A stretch of 64,000 nt of DNA from contig NZ_CP091456.1 in NCBI RefSeq assembly GCF_023611925.1, positions 2,150,001 through 2,214,000 of the forward strand, given 5' to 3'. Below are positions 9,289 to 18,831 of the stretch, piece after piece. Under the pieces are notes generated by a model. It saw only the letters and a program-made list of their open reading frames with translations, did no database searches and was not told the DNA's origin. The stretch comes from Avibacterium sp. 20-132. GTDB taxonomy: Bacteria; Pseudomonadota; Gammaproteobacteria; Enterobacterales; Pasteurellaceae. The position numbers and the translations under genes were made by a program. The number at the start of each line of letters is the position of its first letter. Within the stretch, counting starts at the first letter, position 1.

Positions 9289-10593
9289 ATGACAATTCTT
9301 GTTTTAGGCATTAACCATAAAACCGCTTCTGTGGCATTGCGTGAAAAGGTGGCGTTTTCTGATGAGAAACGTCAGCAGGCATTGCAACAAATCGAGCAAG
9401 CTGCTTTGGCAGACAGCGCTGTGATTTTGTCCACCTGCAACCGCACGGAAGTGTATTTTCATAATAAAGCCATTTCTCCACAAGATGATGCCCAATGGCA
9501 GCGCCAATGTATTGACTGGCTGAGCGAAATTCATCAGATCGACAAAGAAGAACTCAACCACAGCCTTTATGTCAAACAAAACCAGTTTGCTACGCAACAT
9601 TTAATGCGTGTGGCGTGCGGATTGGATTCCCTTGTATTGGGTGAGCCGCAAATTTTAGGGCAAGTGAAGCAAGCCTATCAGCTGAGTGAGGATTATTATC
9701 AGCAACATCAAGGGGCGATTTCTGGCCAGCTTTCTCGCTTATTCCAAAAAACCTTTTCCACGGCAAAGCGTGTACGTACGGAAACGCGTATCGGTGAAAA
9801 TGCCGTGTCTGTGGCATACACTGCTTGTACGTTAGCCCGTCAAATTTTTGATAGCCTACGTCAGCTCAACATTTTGCTTGTGGGGGCAGGGGAAACCATT
9901 GAATTGGTCGCCCGTCATCTATTACGCCACGGTGTGAAAAGCCTAACCATTGCCAACCGTACTCTTGCTCGTGCCGAAAAACTGGTGGAAAAACTTGAGT
10001 CCGCGCAGAAAATCCGTGTGTTAGCGTTAGATGAACTTCAAGTAGGATTAGATCAAGCCGATATTGTGATTAGCTCAACGGGTAGCCCAACGATCTTAAT
10101 CAGCCAAACAATGGTACAACAAGCGCAGAAAAAGCGTTGTTATAATCCAATGTTGATTGTGGATATTGCCGTGCCACGTGATGTAGAGGAAAGCGCAGCG
10201 GAAGTGGAAAGCGTTTATCATTATACGGTGGATGATCTGCAAAATATCATTCAGCGCAATCTCAGCCAGCGTGAACAAGCTTCTGCCGAGGCTGAGCAAA
10301 TTATTGATGAAGAAAACCACGCTTTTTTTGAATGGCTCAAGGTGCATCAATTTTCTAATTTAATCCGTCGCTACCGTGAAGAAGCGGAGCAAACTCGCCA
10401 AGAAATGCTAGAAAAAGCGTTGAGTGCGTTACAGCAAGGAGAAAGTGCGGAGCAAATTTTGCAAGAATTAAGCTATAAACTCACGAATAAACTCATTCAC
10501 ACACCAACTCAAGCAATGCAAGCAATGGTGAAATCAGGCAACGCGCAAGGCTTACAAGCATTTTCTCAAGAAATCCAAGCAAAACAAAAATAA
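9289..10593 (+). CDS. hemA: Glutamyl-tRNA reductase
   Basis: HemA reduces glutamyl-tRNA to glutamate-1-semialdehyde, the committed step of C5 haem synthesis. The 434-residue product has the catalytic Cys50 in STCNRTEVY, the NADP-binding [13 protein letters not shown] segment near residue 190, and the C-terminal dimerisation helix (about 320-420). An uptake signal lies just upstream at about 9264. A hairpin overlaps its stop codon. No leader structure was recognised in the 147-nt gap after gloB. Confidence 0.98.
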   Translation: MTILVLGINHKTASVALREKVAFSDEKRQQALQQIEQAALADSAVILSTCNRTEVYFHNKAISPQDDAQWQRQCIDWLSEIHQIDKEELNHSLYVKQNQFATQHLMRVACGLDSLVLGEPQILGQVKQAYQLSEDYYQQHQGAISGQLSRLFQKTFSTAKRVRTETRIGENAVSVAYTACTLARQIFDSLRQLNILLVGAGETIELVARHLLRHGVKSLTIANRTLARAEKLVEKLESAQKIRVLALDELQVGLDQADIVISSTGSPTILISQTMVQQAQKKRCYNPMLIVDIAVPRDVEESAAEVESVYHYTVDDLQNIIQRNLSQREQASAEAEQIIDEENHAFFEWLKVHQFSNLIRRYREEAEQTRQEMLEKALSALQQGESAEQILQELSYKLTNKLIHTPTQAMQAMVKSGNAQGLQAFSQEIQAKQK

Positions 10594-10614
10594 GGCGAAG
10601 CATTGCCTTATTTT
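10588..10614 (+). terminator. Terminator overlapping the hemA stop codon
   Basis: AAATAAGGC at 10588-10596 pairs with GCCTTATTT at 10605-10613, so the hemA TAA (10591-10593) lies inside the stem. A short T run follows. Confidence 0.65.
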
Positions 10615-10640
10615 GCACCGTACGTTGTTTTCCTGCTTTT

Positions 10641-11153
10641 TTAATCAGTCAAAATCACAACCAGCGCCATTATTGCCCCGCTCAGAATAAACCATAAGCT
10701 ACGTTTTAGCATTTTCCTTGAGCCCGGAATAAGCCACAGAGAACTCACACAGAAAAAAAGTAGGGAAATGCCAAAGAGGGTAGTGAGCCAAGAATAGGGA
10801 TATTGTGAATTGCTTAAGTGTAGACGGTTAAGCTCAGCAAGCCAGCTTGGATATTCCATTGAGTGATATTTTACCTCACCCGTTTCGAGGTGATATTCCC
10901 CTTGCTGAAAATAGAACACATCACCTTTTTTTTCAGTTATTGATAAATTTTTTATGCGTAATTTCTGCCCAAGCTGTTGCGCATTGAGTTGAGGGGAAAT
11001 GGTTTTTTCTATATAGACTGAACGTTTGAAAATGTTGGTATCTCGATAGATTAAAACGATACCAGTAAACGCATAAATCGACATTATCACTAATAATAAA
11101 AATCCAAAATAGCGGTGCAAAATCCGCATCCATTTTGCTGTTGTTTTACTCAT
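10641..11153 (-). CDS. Small PepSY-associated inner-membrane protein
   Basis: A 170-residue membrane protein with an N-terminal helix after RILHRYFGF (residues 13-34), a soluble central domain of about 90 residues and two C-terminal helices. This is the PepSY-associated pattern seen in iron-uptake proteins of the PiuB type, but much shorter than the usual four-helix form of about 380-500 residues. It is divergent from a TonB-dependent siderophore receptor across a region with Fur-like boxes. A role in handling iron from siderophores at the inner membrane is inferred; the biochemical activity is unknown. Confidence 0.7.
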   Translation of the reverse strand: MSKTTAKWMRILHRYFGFLLLVIMSIYAFTGIVLIYRDTNIFKRSVYIEKTISPQLNAQQLGQKLRIKNLSITEKKGDVFYFQQGEYHLETGEVKYHSMEYPSWLAELNRLHLSNSQYPYSWLTTLFGISLLFFCVSSLWLIPGSRKMLKRSLWFILSGAIMALVVILTD

Positions 11154-11213
11154 TTGTATGTTGGCTGGAAGTTAAAGATGCGGTGATTATATAGAAATTT
11201 TCTTCACTATGTA

Positions 11214-11265
11214 AATGAAAATAATTATTATTTATTGAATTAATAATTATTATCAATAAAATAGG
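11214..11265. promoter_or_regulatory. Fur-like boxes in divergent promoter
   Basis: The gap between the PepSY gene and the receptor gene contains two AT-rich inverted stretches resembling the Fur box (ATAATTATTATTT near 11221 and AATAATTATTATC near 11242). Position, sequence and the adjoining genes support iron control of both. Confidence 0.65.
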
Positions 11266-11299
11266 TGGCTGTTGTTCAATAGATAAGGAGCTCTAATTT

Positions 11300-13414
11300 A
11301 TGAAATCAGCTTGCCCTCTAAGTTTTCCTTTAAAAACCACCGCACTTTTAGTTATAAGTGTTTGTTCTAGCAAGGTGTTATATGCGGAGCAAATCTTTTC
11401 ATCGACAGAGTATATGGCCGTGTTACCAACGATTGATGTTGTTACCACACAGGAAACTGCCAACACAAAGGGATATGTGGGGTATGAAGAAGCACAGGCA
11501 ACACGCAATCTTCTTACGATCAAAGAAATGCCACAGACCGTTGATGTGATTAACATTCAGAAAAACAAAAATTATGGAACTAATGATTTGAGTTCTATTT
11601 TGGAGGGAAATGCAGGGATTGATGCCACCTATGATATGCGTGGTGAAAATATTTACTTGCGTGGTTTTCAGGCTGATGCGAGTGATATTTATCGTGACGG
11701 GATTCGTGAGAGCGGGCAAGTTCGCCGTAGTACTGCTAATATTGAACGGGTTGAGATTTTAAAAGGCCCATCGTCAATTTTATATGGACGTAGTAATGGT
11801 GGTGGCGTGATCAATATGGTCAGTAAATTTGCTAATTTTACAACCCGCAGAAATATTGGTGTAACCTATGGTTCTTGGAATAGTCGTAGTTTAAATTTAG
11901 ATGTGAACCAAAAAATTAACGAAAATGTTGCAGTGCGTTTAACTAGTGAGCTGTCTGCCGCAGAGGCTTATCGCTATGAGGTAAGAAATAAAGGGAGAAT
12001 GTTTTCCCCAAGCATTAGCCTACAAAGTGATGATGGGCGTCTGCAATGGGTTGGGCAATATACCTACGATTATCAATGGCGTATTCCAGATCGCAATCCG
12101 GCTAAATCTGTTTATGATGAAATGGGAATAGGCTATCGAAATAGCTTTTTCCGTGATGGGGATTATGTCGATGATAAATTGCAAGTTTGGCGTTCGGATC
12201 TCAAATATTTTATTAATGATCAGTGGCTAGTAAATTGGCAGCTTGCTTATCGTCAAGCAGATCAGGATTTTGATCATTATTTTGCAGGAACTTATTCGGC
12301 AACAGATAAAAAATTAAAGCAAAGCTATGCATGGCAAAAAACACGGAATAAAACATTCACCAATAATGTTACCTTTAATGGTGAATTTGATATGGCTAGT
12401 CTTAAACATAAACTAACAATTGGGCTAGATTATAGTCAGGAAGAACGCCACCCTATTTTGGCTGTTTTGCGCAATCAAGAAATTGATCCTTTTCTCAGCC
12501 GACATCAATGGCCGGCTCGTCAGCACCCAAACGCTACGGTAGATAATCGCCATAAAGCGTATAGTACAGGTATTTTTGTACAGGATTTAATTTTATTAAC
12601 CGATAACTTAAAAGTGCTACTAGGCGGGCGTTACGATTTTTATCGTTTTAACTCTATAAATATTAAGCAAGAACGCCGTGATACAAAAGGGCATTCTTTC
12701 AGCCCGAATGTAGGCGTTGTATGGGAGGTTACACCAGAACATACGCTTTACGCATCGTTTAATCGCAGTTTCTCACCTTATGGAGGGCGTGGTTATTTAG
12801 GGATTAGCACGGATCAAAAAGACGTATTTAATGCCTCACCAGAATATAATCAACAATATGAGGTGGGCATTAAGAGCGATTGGTTTGATAAAACCTTAAG
12901 TACAACCTTATCTGCTTATCAATTAGAACGCCGTAATATTCGTTATCGTCCTAATAAAGATGTTCTTGATGTTTGGGCTGTGCGTGGAAAAGATCAATCT
13001 AAAGGTGTGGAATTAAGCCTATTAGGGCAGCTTGCACCGAAATGGTATATCCGTTCTTCAGTAGGCTGGATGGTAGCAAAAATTAAGGAAGATAAACAAC
13101 ATCCGCAAAATAACAACCGCACTTTGAATAATACCGGCAATTTCACAAGTAACCTATTTGTGCGTTATGTGCCAACAGAAAAATTCTATTTAGAAACAGG
13201 GATAACGCACTTAGGAAAACGCTATTATTTCAATAACAATAAACAAACTATTCTACCAAGTTTTACTCGTGTTGATGCGATGGTGGGGTATAATTTGAAT
13301 CCTGTCAATATTACCTTGGCTGTGTCGAATTTATTTAATAAAGCTTATTGGCGTTCCGATGCAATGCCCGGTAATCCGCGTTCTTTTAATTTACGTTTGA
13401 CTTATACCTTTTAA
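11300..13414 (+). CDS. TonB-dependent siderophore receptor
   Basis: An outer-membrane beta-barrel receptor importing a ferric siderophore with energy from TonB. The 704-residue product has a signal peptide (cleavage probably after VLYA, near residue 29), a TonB box IDVVTT, and a plug domain with YLRGF, RVEILKGPSSILYGRSNGGGVINM near residues 150-173. A long barrel follows, ending in a terminal aromatic strand (LTYTF). It resembles the FhuE/ferric-hydroxamate group, but the ligand cannot be assigned. It is divergent from a PepSY membrane protein and probably repressed by Fur. No siderophore synthesis genes are nearby, so it probably takes up foreign siderophores. Confidence 0.92.
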   Translation: MKSACPLSFPLKTTALLVISVCSSKVLYAEQIFSSTEYMAVLPTIDVVTTQETANTKGYVGYEEAQATRNLLTIKEMPQTVDVINIQKNKNYGTNDLSSILEGNAGIDATYDMRGENIYLRGFQADASDIYRDGIRESGQVRRSTANIERVEILKGPSSILYGRSNGGGVINMVSKFANFTTRRNIGVTYGSWNSRSLNLDVNQKINENVAVRLTSELSAAEAYRYEVRNKGRMFSPSISLQSDDGRLQWVGQYTYDYQWRIPDRNPAKSVYDEMGIGYRNSFFRDGDYVDDKLQVWRSDLKYFINDQWLVNWQLAYRQADQDFDHYFAGTYSATDKKLKQSYAWQKTRNKTFTNNVTFNGEFDMASLKHKLTIGLDYSQEERHPILAVLRNQEIDPFLSRHQWPARQHPNATVDNRHKAYSTGIFVQDLILLTDNLKVLLGGRYDFYRFNSINIKQERRDTKGHSFSPNVGVVWEVTPEHTLYASFNRSFSPYGGRGYLGISTDQKDVFNASPEYNQQYEVGIKSDWFDKTLSTTLSAYQLERRNIRYRPNKDVLDVWAVRGKDQSKGVELSLLGQLAPKWYIRSSVGWMVAKIKEDKQHPQNNNRTLNNTGNFTSNLFVRYVPTEKFYLETGITHLGKRYYFNNNKQTILPSFTRVDAMVGYNLNPVNITLAVSNLFNKAYWRSDAMPGNPRSFNLRLTYTF

Positions 13415-13425
13415 TTAATCAAATC

Positions 13426-13452
13426 AATGCGGTGCTGGTGGCTCACCGCATT
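13426..13452. terminator. Bidirectional hairpin between receptor gene and purU
   Basis: AATGCGGTG at 13426-13434 pairs with CACCGCATT at 13444-13452 as a 9-bp perfect stem between two converging genes. Confidence 0.6.
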
Positions 13453-13456
13453 ATGT

Positions 13457-14299
13457 TTAGAGAATAATTGTTTTATTTTTATAAACAAAAATCCGATCTT
13501 GTAAGGCAAGCTCTAAGGCTTTGGTGAGGACAGTTTTTTCTACATCACGTCCTGCGTGCATCATTGCTTCGGCGCTGTATGTATGATCCACGTTAATGAC
13601 ATTTTGCATAATAATTGGACCTTCATCTAATTCATTATTGATGAAATGCGCGGTTGCACCAATGATTTTTACGCCACGCGCATAAGCTTGATGATAAGGT
13701 CTTGCGCCAATAAATGCTGGCAAGAAAGAGTGGTGGATATTAATCACTCGGTTTGGATAACGGGCAACAAATTCAGGGTTTAATACCCGCATATATTTCG
13801 CTAACACAATATAATCTGGCGAATATTGATCGATTTTTTCCGCTAATAATTTATCGTGTTCAACGCGTGTTAATCCTTCGTGGCTAATACAATGGAAAGG
13901 AATATCAAAACGTTCTACTAAACATTTTAAGTTATCGTGATTGCCAATTACAGCAGCAATTTCAACATCTAAACCACCGTAGTAATTTTTCATTAAAAGA
14001 TCGCCAAGACAATGGGCTTCTTTGGTCACTAAAATAACAATACGTTTTCTTTTTTTACTTATTAATTGACAATTTGTTCCCGCTGGCAGATTAAAGGTTA
14101 AATCGGCAAGCAAGGTTTCATCATTGAAAATACCTTCCAATTCGGTACGCATAAAGAAATGTTTTGTTTCAAAATCCACAAACTCATTGTTATGAATAAT
14201 GTTGAGTTGATGTTTATAACAAATATTGGTTATTTTTGAAATAAGCCCTTTATCATCAGGGCAATCAGTTAGCAGAATTTTATTTTCTCGCATAATCAT
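13457..14299 (-). CDS. purU: Formyltetrahydrofolate deformylase
   Basis: PurU hydrolyses 10-formyltetrahydrofolate to formate and tetrahydrofolate, balancing one-carbon pools and feeding formate to PurT. The 280-residue product has an N-terminal ACT domain (DCPDDKGLISKITN near residue 12) and a C-terminal formyltransferase domain with the HHSFLPAFIGARPYHQA block near residue 210. The start may be at the first ATG or two codons later (MREN). hns is upstream on the same strand, with a terminator between them. Confidence 0.96.
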   Translation of the reverse strand: MIMRENKILLTDCPDDKGLISKITNICYKHQLNIIHNNEFVDFETKHFFMRTELEGIFNDETLLADLTFNLPAGTNCQLISKKRKRIVILVTKEAHCLGDLLMKNYYGGLDVEIAAVIGNHDNLKCLVERFDIPFHCISHEGLTRVEHDKLLAEKIDQYSPDYIVLAKYMRVLNPEFVARYPNRVINIHHSFLPAFIGARPYHQAYARGVKIIGATAHFINNELDEGPIIMQNVINVDHTYSAEAMMHAGRDVEKTVLTKALELALQDRIFVYKNKTIIL

Positions 14300-14333
14300 A
14301 ATATTGTATGGGATCAGGTTTTTGAGATGAAAA

Positions 14334-14364
14334 AAAAAGTAAAGCCAATAAGCTTTACTTTTTT
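14334..14364 (-). terminator. Intrinsic terminator after hns
   Basis: A 12-bp stem, AAAAAGTAAAGC at 14334-14345 with GCTTTACTTTTT at 14352-14363, lies 6 nt beyond the hns stop and ends in T residues on the minus strand. Confidence 0.8.
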
Positions 14365-14369
14365 ATAAA

Positions 14370-14774
14370 TTAAAGTTCAAAATCAGATAATGATTTTCCA
14401 GCATCTAAGGCACGTTGAATAATAGAAGGTGTTCTGCCTTGACCCGTCCAAGTTTTCACATTGCCATTCTCGTCAGTATATTGATATTTAGCTGGACGAG
14501 TAGGACGTTTTTGACGTACGGCTTTCGGTGTAGCAGTTTGCTCTGTAATTAAATCTTCAGGCGCAATCCCTTTTTCTTTTAAAAATTGATGTACTTCTGC
14601 AAGTGCTTTTAATCTTTCTACTTCTTGCTGTGCAGCTTGTGCGACTTCTTGACGTTTTTCTTCAAGAACTGTTTTCACTTTTTCTAAGATTTCTTCTAAA
14701 TGTTCTACATTTAGATTTTTTGCAACAGCGCGTAAACTACGAATATTTCTTAATGATTTTAATAAATCACTCAT
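14370..14774 (-). CDS. hns: H-NS family nucleoid protein
   Basis: H-NS binds AT-rich DNA and silences horizontally acquired and stress genes. The 134-residue product has an N-terminal coiled-coil oligomerisation region (about residues 1-70), a basic linker (RQKRPTRPAKY) and the C-terminal DNA-binding domain with the TWTGQGRTPS signature near residue 108. Regulation may involve the 5' region, which is AT-rich. It is transcribed alone, away from the riboswitch-controlled transporter. Confidence 0.95.
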   Translation of the reverse strand: MSDLLKSLRNIRSLRAVAKNLNVEHLEEILEKVKTVLEEKRQEVAQAAQQEVERLKALAEVHQFLKEKGIAPEDLITEQTATPKAVRQKRPTRPAKYQYTDENGNVKTWTGQGRTPSIIQRALDAGKSLSDFEL

Positions 14775-15048
14775 TTTACTTCTCCTAAATCATAATATTA
14801 AATTAATAAGAACGCCGATATAATAACGAAAATATTATTCTAGGTAAATAGAGAATGTTATTTAATATTGAATGTGCTTTATTCCCTTTATAAAAGTGCG
14901 GTATTATTTTTCCAAATTTTTTGTCTCAATTTCATTTTTTTATAACGCAATCCTTTGCGTCGTATTAAGTGGGAGTTAGTGAAAAAGTGATCGCTTTTTT
15001 ATGGATAATGCTTGCATTTTTTGTTGCTTATTGTAATCTTTGCGAGAT
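14775..15048. other. Intergenic region between hns and the lysine riboswitch
   Basis: This stretch should hold the hns promoter (minus strand) and the promoter of the riboswitch transcript (plus strand). I see a single uptake signal at about 14897, a small hairpin (ACGCA/TGCGT near 14943-14960) and a near-palindrome AAAGTGATCGCTTTT near 14983. A GATAAT at 15004 is a possible -10. No coding region is supported; a 89-codon frame from 15012 crosses the riboswitch and is rejected. Confidence 0.5.
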
Positions 15049-15256
15049 CCTACTTATGTAGAGGAGCAACTATTATAAGTATTTTTTCTGAGTGGATAAC
15101 GATGAGGAAAAAGGAAAGGAATAGTTGCCGAAATCAATTAAAAGTCGTTTTAATTGGTTGGGAACGTTTTCGAAAGAAACGTTACTGTCATAGTCTTTTT
15201 TATCACTATGGAGCGCTACTGGTTAGGTTGGGCAATTGTGCCTGCCTTTTTATTTT
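15049..15256 (+). promoter_or_regulatory. Lysine riboswitch (L box) with downstream terminator
   Basis: The aptamer fits the lysine riboswitch. P1 pairs CCTACTTA..GTAG at 15049 with CTACTGGTTAGG ending 15227. The conserved GTAGAGG lies in the 5' strand. P2 pairs GCAACTATT (15066-15074) with AATAGTTGC (15120-15128), followed by CCGAA and a long P3 closed by GGTTGGG. P4 is AACGTTT/AAACGTT (15163-15183). P5 is CATAGT/ACTATG with CTGTCA before and GGAGCGCTA after. Downstream a GC-rich hairpin (15225-15246) followed by TTTTTATTTT is a candidate terminator. It precedes an NhaC-type transporter, so lysine probably represses that gene. Confidence 0.92.
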
Positions 15257-15322
15257 AAATTTTTACCTTTCTTTAAAATAGTAAACTTCAGTGGTTCTCC
15301 CTTATTCTTAGGTAGAACAATA

Positions 15323-16846
15323 ATGGAACTGTTAGATTATTCCACATCAATTTGGTCGGTTGTCCCGCCCCTGTTAGCCTTATTATTGGCGATTTTTACG
15401 CGTAAAGTCATTTTATCTTTAAGCATTGGTATCTTAATTGGCTCGTTAATGTTGGCGGATTTCAACATTACAAACGCAGCCATTTATTTAAAGAATACGG
15501 TGCAATCTTTAGTGTATGGTGATGATGGGTGGAATTTTGATACCATCAACATCATTTTATTCTTATTACTATTAGGCATTTTAACCGCACTCTTAACGGT
15601 GTCAGGCAGTAACCGTGCTTTTGCTGAATGGGCGCAAAAGCGGATTAAAAATCGTCGAGGTGCAAAATTAATGGCCGCCTCTTTGGTGTTTGTTACCTTT
15701 ATTGACGATTATTTCCATAGCCTTGCGGTGGGCGCGATTGCTCGTCCTGTTACGGATAAATTTAATGTTTCTCGTGCGAAATTGGCGTATATCTTGGATT
15801 CCACTGCTGCGCCAATGTGTGTGATTATGCCTGTTTCCAGTTGGGGGGCTTATATCATTACCTTAATTTCTGGCTTGTTGGCGACCTATGCGATTACTGA
15901 TTACACCCCAATTGGTGCATTTATGGCAATGAGCGCGATGAATTTCTATGCGATTTTCTCCATTTTAATGGTGTTCTTTGTTGCGTATTTTTCCTTTGAT
16001 ATTGGCTCAATGGCAAGGCACGAAAAGCTCGCTCTTGAGAGAGTAGAAGAAGAGCAAGATGAGCAAGTAGGGGTAAAAGGCCACGTTCGTAACTTGATCT
16101 TACCAATTATTACGTTAATTGGCGCAACAGTATTTATGATGTTGCACACAGGAAATGAAGCCCTTGCCGCAGAAGGAAAACCGTTTTCCTTGTTAGGAGC
16201 GTTTGAAAATACCACCGTAGGAATTTCTCTTGTGGTTGGCGGCTGTGCTTCGGTCATTATTGCGACGCTTTGCATTTTGATTGATCGCCAAGTGAGTGTT
16301 GCGGAATACGCAAAATCTTGGGTCGTTGGGGTGAAATCAATGCTTGGTGCGATTTTAATTTTATTCTTCGCTTGGACAATCAACAATGTTGTTGGCGATA
16401 TGAAAACGGGGACCTATTTATCTAGCCTTGTTTCGGGTAACTTACCTGTGGCAGTGTTGCCCGCATTATTATTCATATTAGGTTCTGTAATGGCATTTTC
16501 AACGGGAACAAGTTGGGGAACATTCGGAATTATGTTGCCAATTGCTGCCGCGATTGCTGCAAATGCAGCGCCAGAATTAATGTTGCCTTGCCTTTCAGCC
16601 GTAATGGCTGGTGCAGTCTGCGGTGATCACTGTTCGCCTGTTTCGGATACCACAATTTTGTCTTCCACTGGGGCAAAATGTAACCATATGGATCACGTTA
16701 CGACGCAGTTACCTTATGCTTTAACCTTAGCCGCTGCAACCATTGTGGGCTATCTTGTGGTGGGTTACACCGCATCAGGGATCTTTGGCTTTATTGCGAC
16801 AGCAATCACCTTAGTGGCATTAATCTTCTTGTTTAAAAGACGTTAA
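15323..16846 (+). CDS. NhaC-type transporter under lysine riboswitch, candidate lysine importer (LysW-like)
   Basis: A 507-residue inner-membrane transporter of the NhaC antiporter superfamily with about twelve hydrophobic segments and the conserved acidic stretch FIDDYFHSLAVG (near residue 132) and GDHCSPVSDTTILSS (near residue 434). The start is set at ATG 15323, after the riboswitch; the frame extends upstream to 15236 only inside the leader. NhaC-like genes behind lysine riboswitches were proposed as lysine transporters (LysW) by comparative genomics, so lysine uptake is more likely than sodium/proton exchange. Not tested here. Confidence 0.85.
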   Translation: MELLDYSTSIWSVVPPLLALLLAIFTRKVILSLSIGILIGSLMLADFNITNAAIYLKNTVQSLVYGDDGWNFDTINIILFLLLLGILTALLTVSGSNRAFAEWAQKRIKNRRGAKLMAASLVFVTFIDDYFHSLAVGAIARPVTDKFNVSRAKLAYILDSTAAPMCVIMPVSSWGAYIITLISGLLATYAITDYTPIGAFMAMSAMNFYAIFSILMVFFVAYFSFDIGSMARHEKLALERVEEEQDEQVGVKGHVRNLILPIITLIGATVFMMLHTGNEALAAEGKPFSLLGAFENTTVGISLVVGGCASVIIATLCILIDRQVSVAEYAKSWVVGVKSMLGAILILFFAWTINNVVGDMKTGTYLSSLVSGNLPVAVLPALLFILGSVMAFSTGTSWGTFGIMLPIAAAIAANAAPELMLPCLSAVMAGAVCGDHCSPVSDTTILSSTGAKCNHMDHVTTQLPYALTLAAATIVGYLVVGYTASGIFGFIATAITLVALIFLFKRR

Positions 16847-16848
16847 AA

Positions 16849-16864
16849 TGTGATCTTGATCACA
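16849..16864. promoter_or_regulatory. CRP-type palindrome TGTGA-N6-TCACA
   Basis: A perfect symmetrical match to the CRP half-sites lies 2 nt after the transporter stop and about 250 bp upstream of ilvI, with a terminator-like hairpin between. Its target is unclear. The 3' half shares a 15-nt stretch with the CRP site between gntP and gntK. Confidence 0.5.
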
Positions 16865-16900
16865 AAATAAGAAATAAAATTTTATTTTGTCTATTTTATA

Positions 16901-16930
16901 AAATGCGGCATATTGTCGCATTTTTTTATT
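16901..16930 (+). terminator. Intrinsic terminator after the transporter gene
   Basis: AAATGCG at 16901-16907 pairs with CGCATTT at 16917-16923, followed by a run of T residues. Confidence 0.7.
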
Positions 16931-17112
16931 TTTTATTGGGTTTTATTTTATAAAATGTTGTAATTTTGGAATTTTTGGCGTTTTATTCTTCTCTGTTTCT
17001 GCTTATCCACTAAAATCTTGCTAGACAAGCTAGCCTCAATCCGTTACAAATAATCATCGTTAATGAAAAACAGAAGTGCGGTGGAAATTCCGTAAATTTT
17101 TGCGAGGTAACA

Positions 17113-18831
17113 ATGAAGAAATTATCAGGTGCGGAAATGGTTGTGCAATCCTTGCGTGATCAGGGCGTAAAATTTGTGTTTGGCTACCCCGGTGGCTCGG
17201 TGTTAGATATTTATGATGCCATTCACACTCTAGGTGGCATTGAGCATATTTTGGTTCGTCACGAACAAGCCGCGGTACATATGGCAGACGGCTATGCACG
17301 TTCCACAGGGGAAGTGGGGTGCGTGTTAGTAACATCAGGCCCGGGCGCAACCAATGCGATTACGGGCATTGCAACCGCGTATATGGATTCAGTGCCTTTG
17401 GTGGTGATCTCAGGACAAGTGATGTCAGGTTTGATCGGGAGTGATGCTTTCCAAGAATGCGATATGGTTGGGATCTCGCGTCCTGTGGTGAAACATAGTT
17501 TTTTAGTTAAACGTGCAGAAGATTTGCCTGAAATTATTAAAAAAGCCTTTTATATTGCTTCCACCGGTCGCCCCGGTCCTGTGGTGATTGATTTACCGAA
17601 AGATGTGGTAAACCCTGCAAATAAATATACTTATACTTATCCGCAAGAAATTCACTTGCGTTCTTATAATCCTACGGTACAAGGGCATAAAGGGCAGATT
17701 AAAAAAGCCTTGAAAGCCTTACTCGTTGCAAAAAAACCAGTGCTTTTCCTTGGTGGCGGGGCGATCACCGCAAATTGCAGTGAACAAATTACTCAATTTG
17801 CTAAACAGTTGAATTTGCCGGTTACCTCCTCTTTAATGGGATTAGGCGCATTTCCAAGTACAGATAAACAATACTTAGGTATGCTAGGAATGCACGGTAC
17901 ATACGAAGCGAATAATGCGATGCATCACAGTGATTTGATTTTCGCGATTGGCGTACGTTTTGATGACCGTACCACCAATAATCTGGCGAAATATTGCCCG
18001 AATGCAAAAGTTGTGCATATTGACATTGATCCAACGTCTATTTCTAAAAATGTTCCCGCCGCGATTCCCATTGTAGGCAGTGCAGAAAATGTATTACAAG
18101 AAATATTAGCCTTATTGGAAGAAGATAATTTAGCGAAATCTCAAGCCGATCTAACTGATTGGTGGAAACAAATTGATGAGTGGAAAGCAGTGAAGTGCTT
18201 AGATTTTGATCGTCATAGTGGCGTGATTAAACCACAGCAAGTGATTGAAACCGTCTATCGCTTAACTAAGGGGGGGGCTTATGTGGCGTCTGATGTGGGA
18301 CAACACCAAATGTTTGCCGCCCTGCATTATCCTTTTGATGAACCTCGTCATTGGATCAACTCTGGTGGGCTTGGCACAATGGGCTTTGGCTTACCTGCGG
18401 CATTAGGCGTGAAATTGGCTCATCCAGAAGCAACGGTGGTTTGCGTAACCGGAGATGGCAGTATTCAAATGAATATTCAAGAGCTTTCCACCGCACAACA
18501 ATATGGCATTCCGGTGGTAATTATTAGCCTAAACAATCGCTTTTTAGGTATGGTGAAACAATGGCAAGATTTAATTTATTCAGGTCGCCATTCACAATCT
18601 TATATGAACTCGTTGCCTGATTTCGTGAAGTTGGCAGAATCTTACGGACACGTCGGTATCCAAATTGATCAGCCAGAGGAATTGGAAGAGAAATTGACAC
18701 AAGCCTTTGCCATTAAAGATAAATTAGTGTTTGTTGATATTAAAGTCGATGAAACCGAACACGTTTATCCAATGCAAGTGCGTGGTGGCGCAATGAACGA
18801 AATGATTTTAACCAAACCGGAGAAAGCCTAA
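17113..18831 (+). CDS. ilvI: Acetolactate synthase III large subunit
   Basis: IlvI with IlvH condenses two pyruvates, or pyruvate with 2-oxobutyrate, in valine, leucine and isoleucine synthesis. The 572-residue product has the catalytic glutamate Glu51 in [16 protein letters not shown], a central domain, and the thiamine diphosphate motif GDGSIQMN near residue 450. The stop overlaps the ilvH start by one base. The leader (16931-17112) contains an uptake signal at about 17073 and an inverted repeat GCTAG/GCTAG near 17022; no attenuator peptide was recognised. Confidence 0.98.
   Translation: MKKLSGAEMVVQSLRDQGVKFVFGYPGGSVLDIYDAIHTLGGIEHILVRHEQAAVHMADGYARSTGEVGCVLVTSGPGATNAITGIATAYMDSVPLVVISGQVMSGLIGSDAFQECDMVGISRPVVKHSFLVKRAEDLPEIIKKAFYIASTGRPGPVVIDLPKDVVNPANKYTYTYPQEIHLRSYNPTVQGHKGQIKKALKALLVAKKPVLFLGGGAITANCSEQITQFAKQLNLPVTSSLMGLGAFPSTDKQYLGMLGMHGTYEANNAMHHSDLIFAIGVRFDDRTTNNLAKYCPNAKVVHIDIDPTSISKNVPAAIPIVGSAENVLQEILALLEEDNLAKSQADLTDWWKQIDEWKAVKCLDFDRHSGVIKPQQVIETVYRLTKGGAYVASDVGQHQMFAALHYPFDEPRHWINSGGLGTMGFGLPAALGVKLAHPEATVVCVTGDGSIQMNIQELSTAQQYGIPVVIISLNNRFLGMVKQWQDLIYSGRHSQSYMNSLPDFVKLAESYGHVGIQIDQPEELEEKLTQAFAIKDKLVFVDIKVDETEHVYPMQVRGGAMNEMILTKPEKA

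Noticed and set aside
15012..15281. 89-codon frame upstream of the transporter
   Set aside because: It lies across the lysine riboswitch, whose base pairing explains the sequence.
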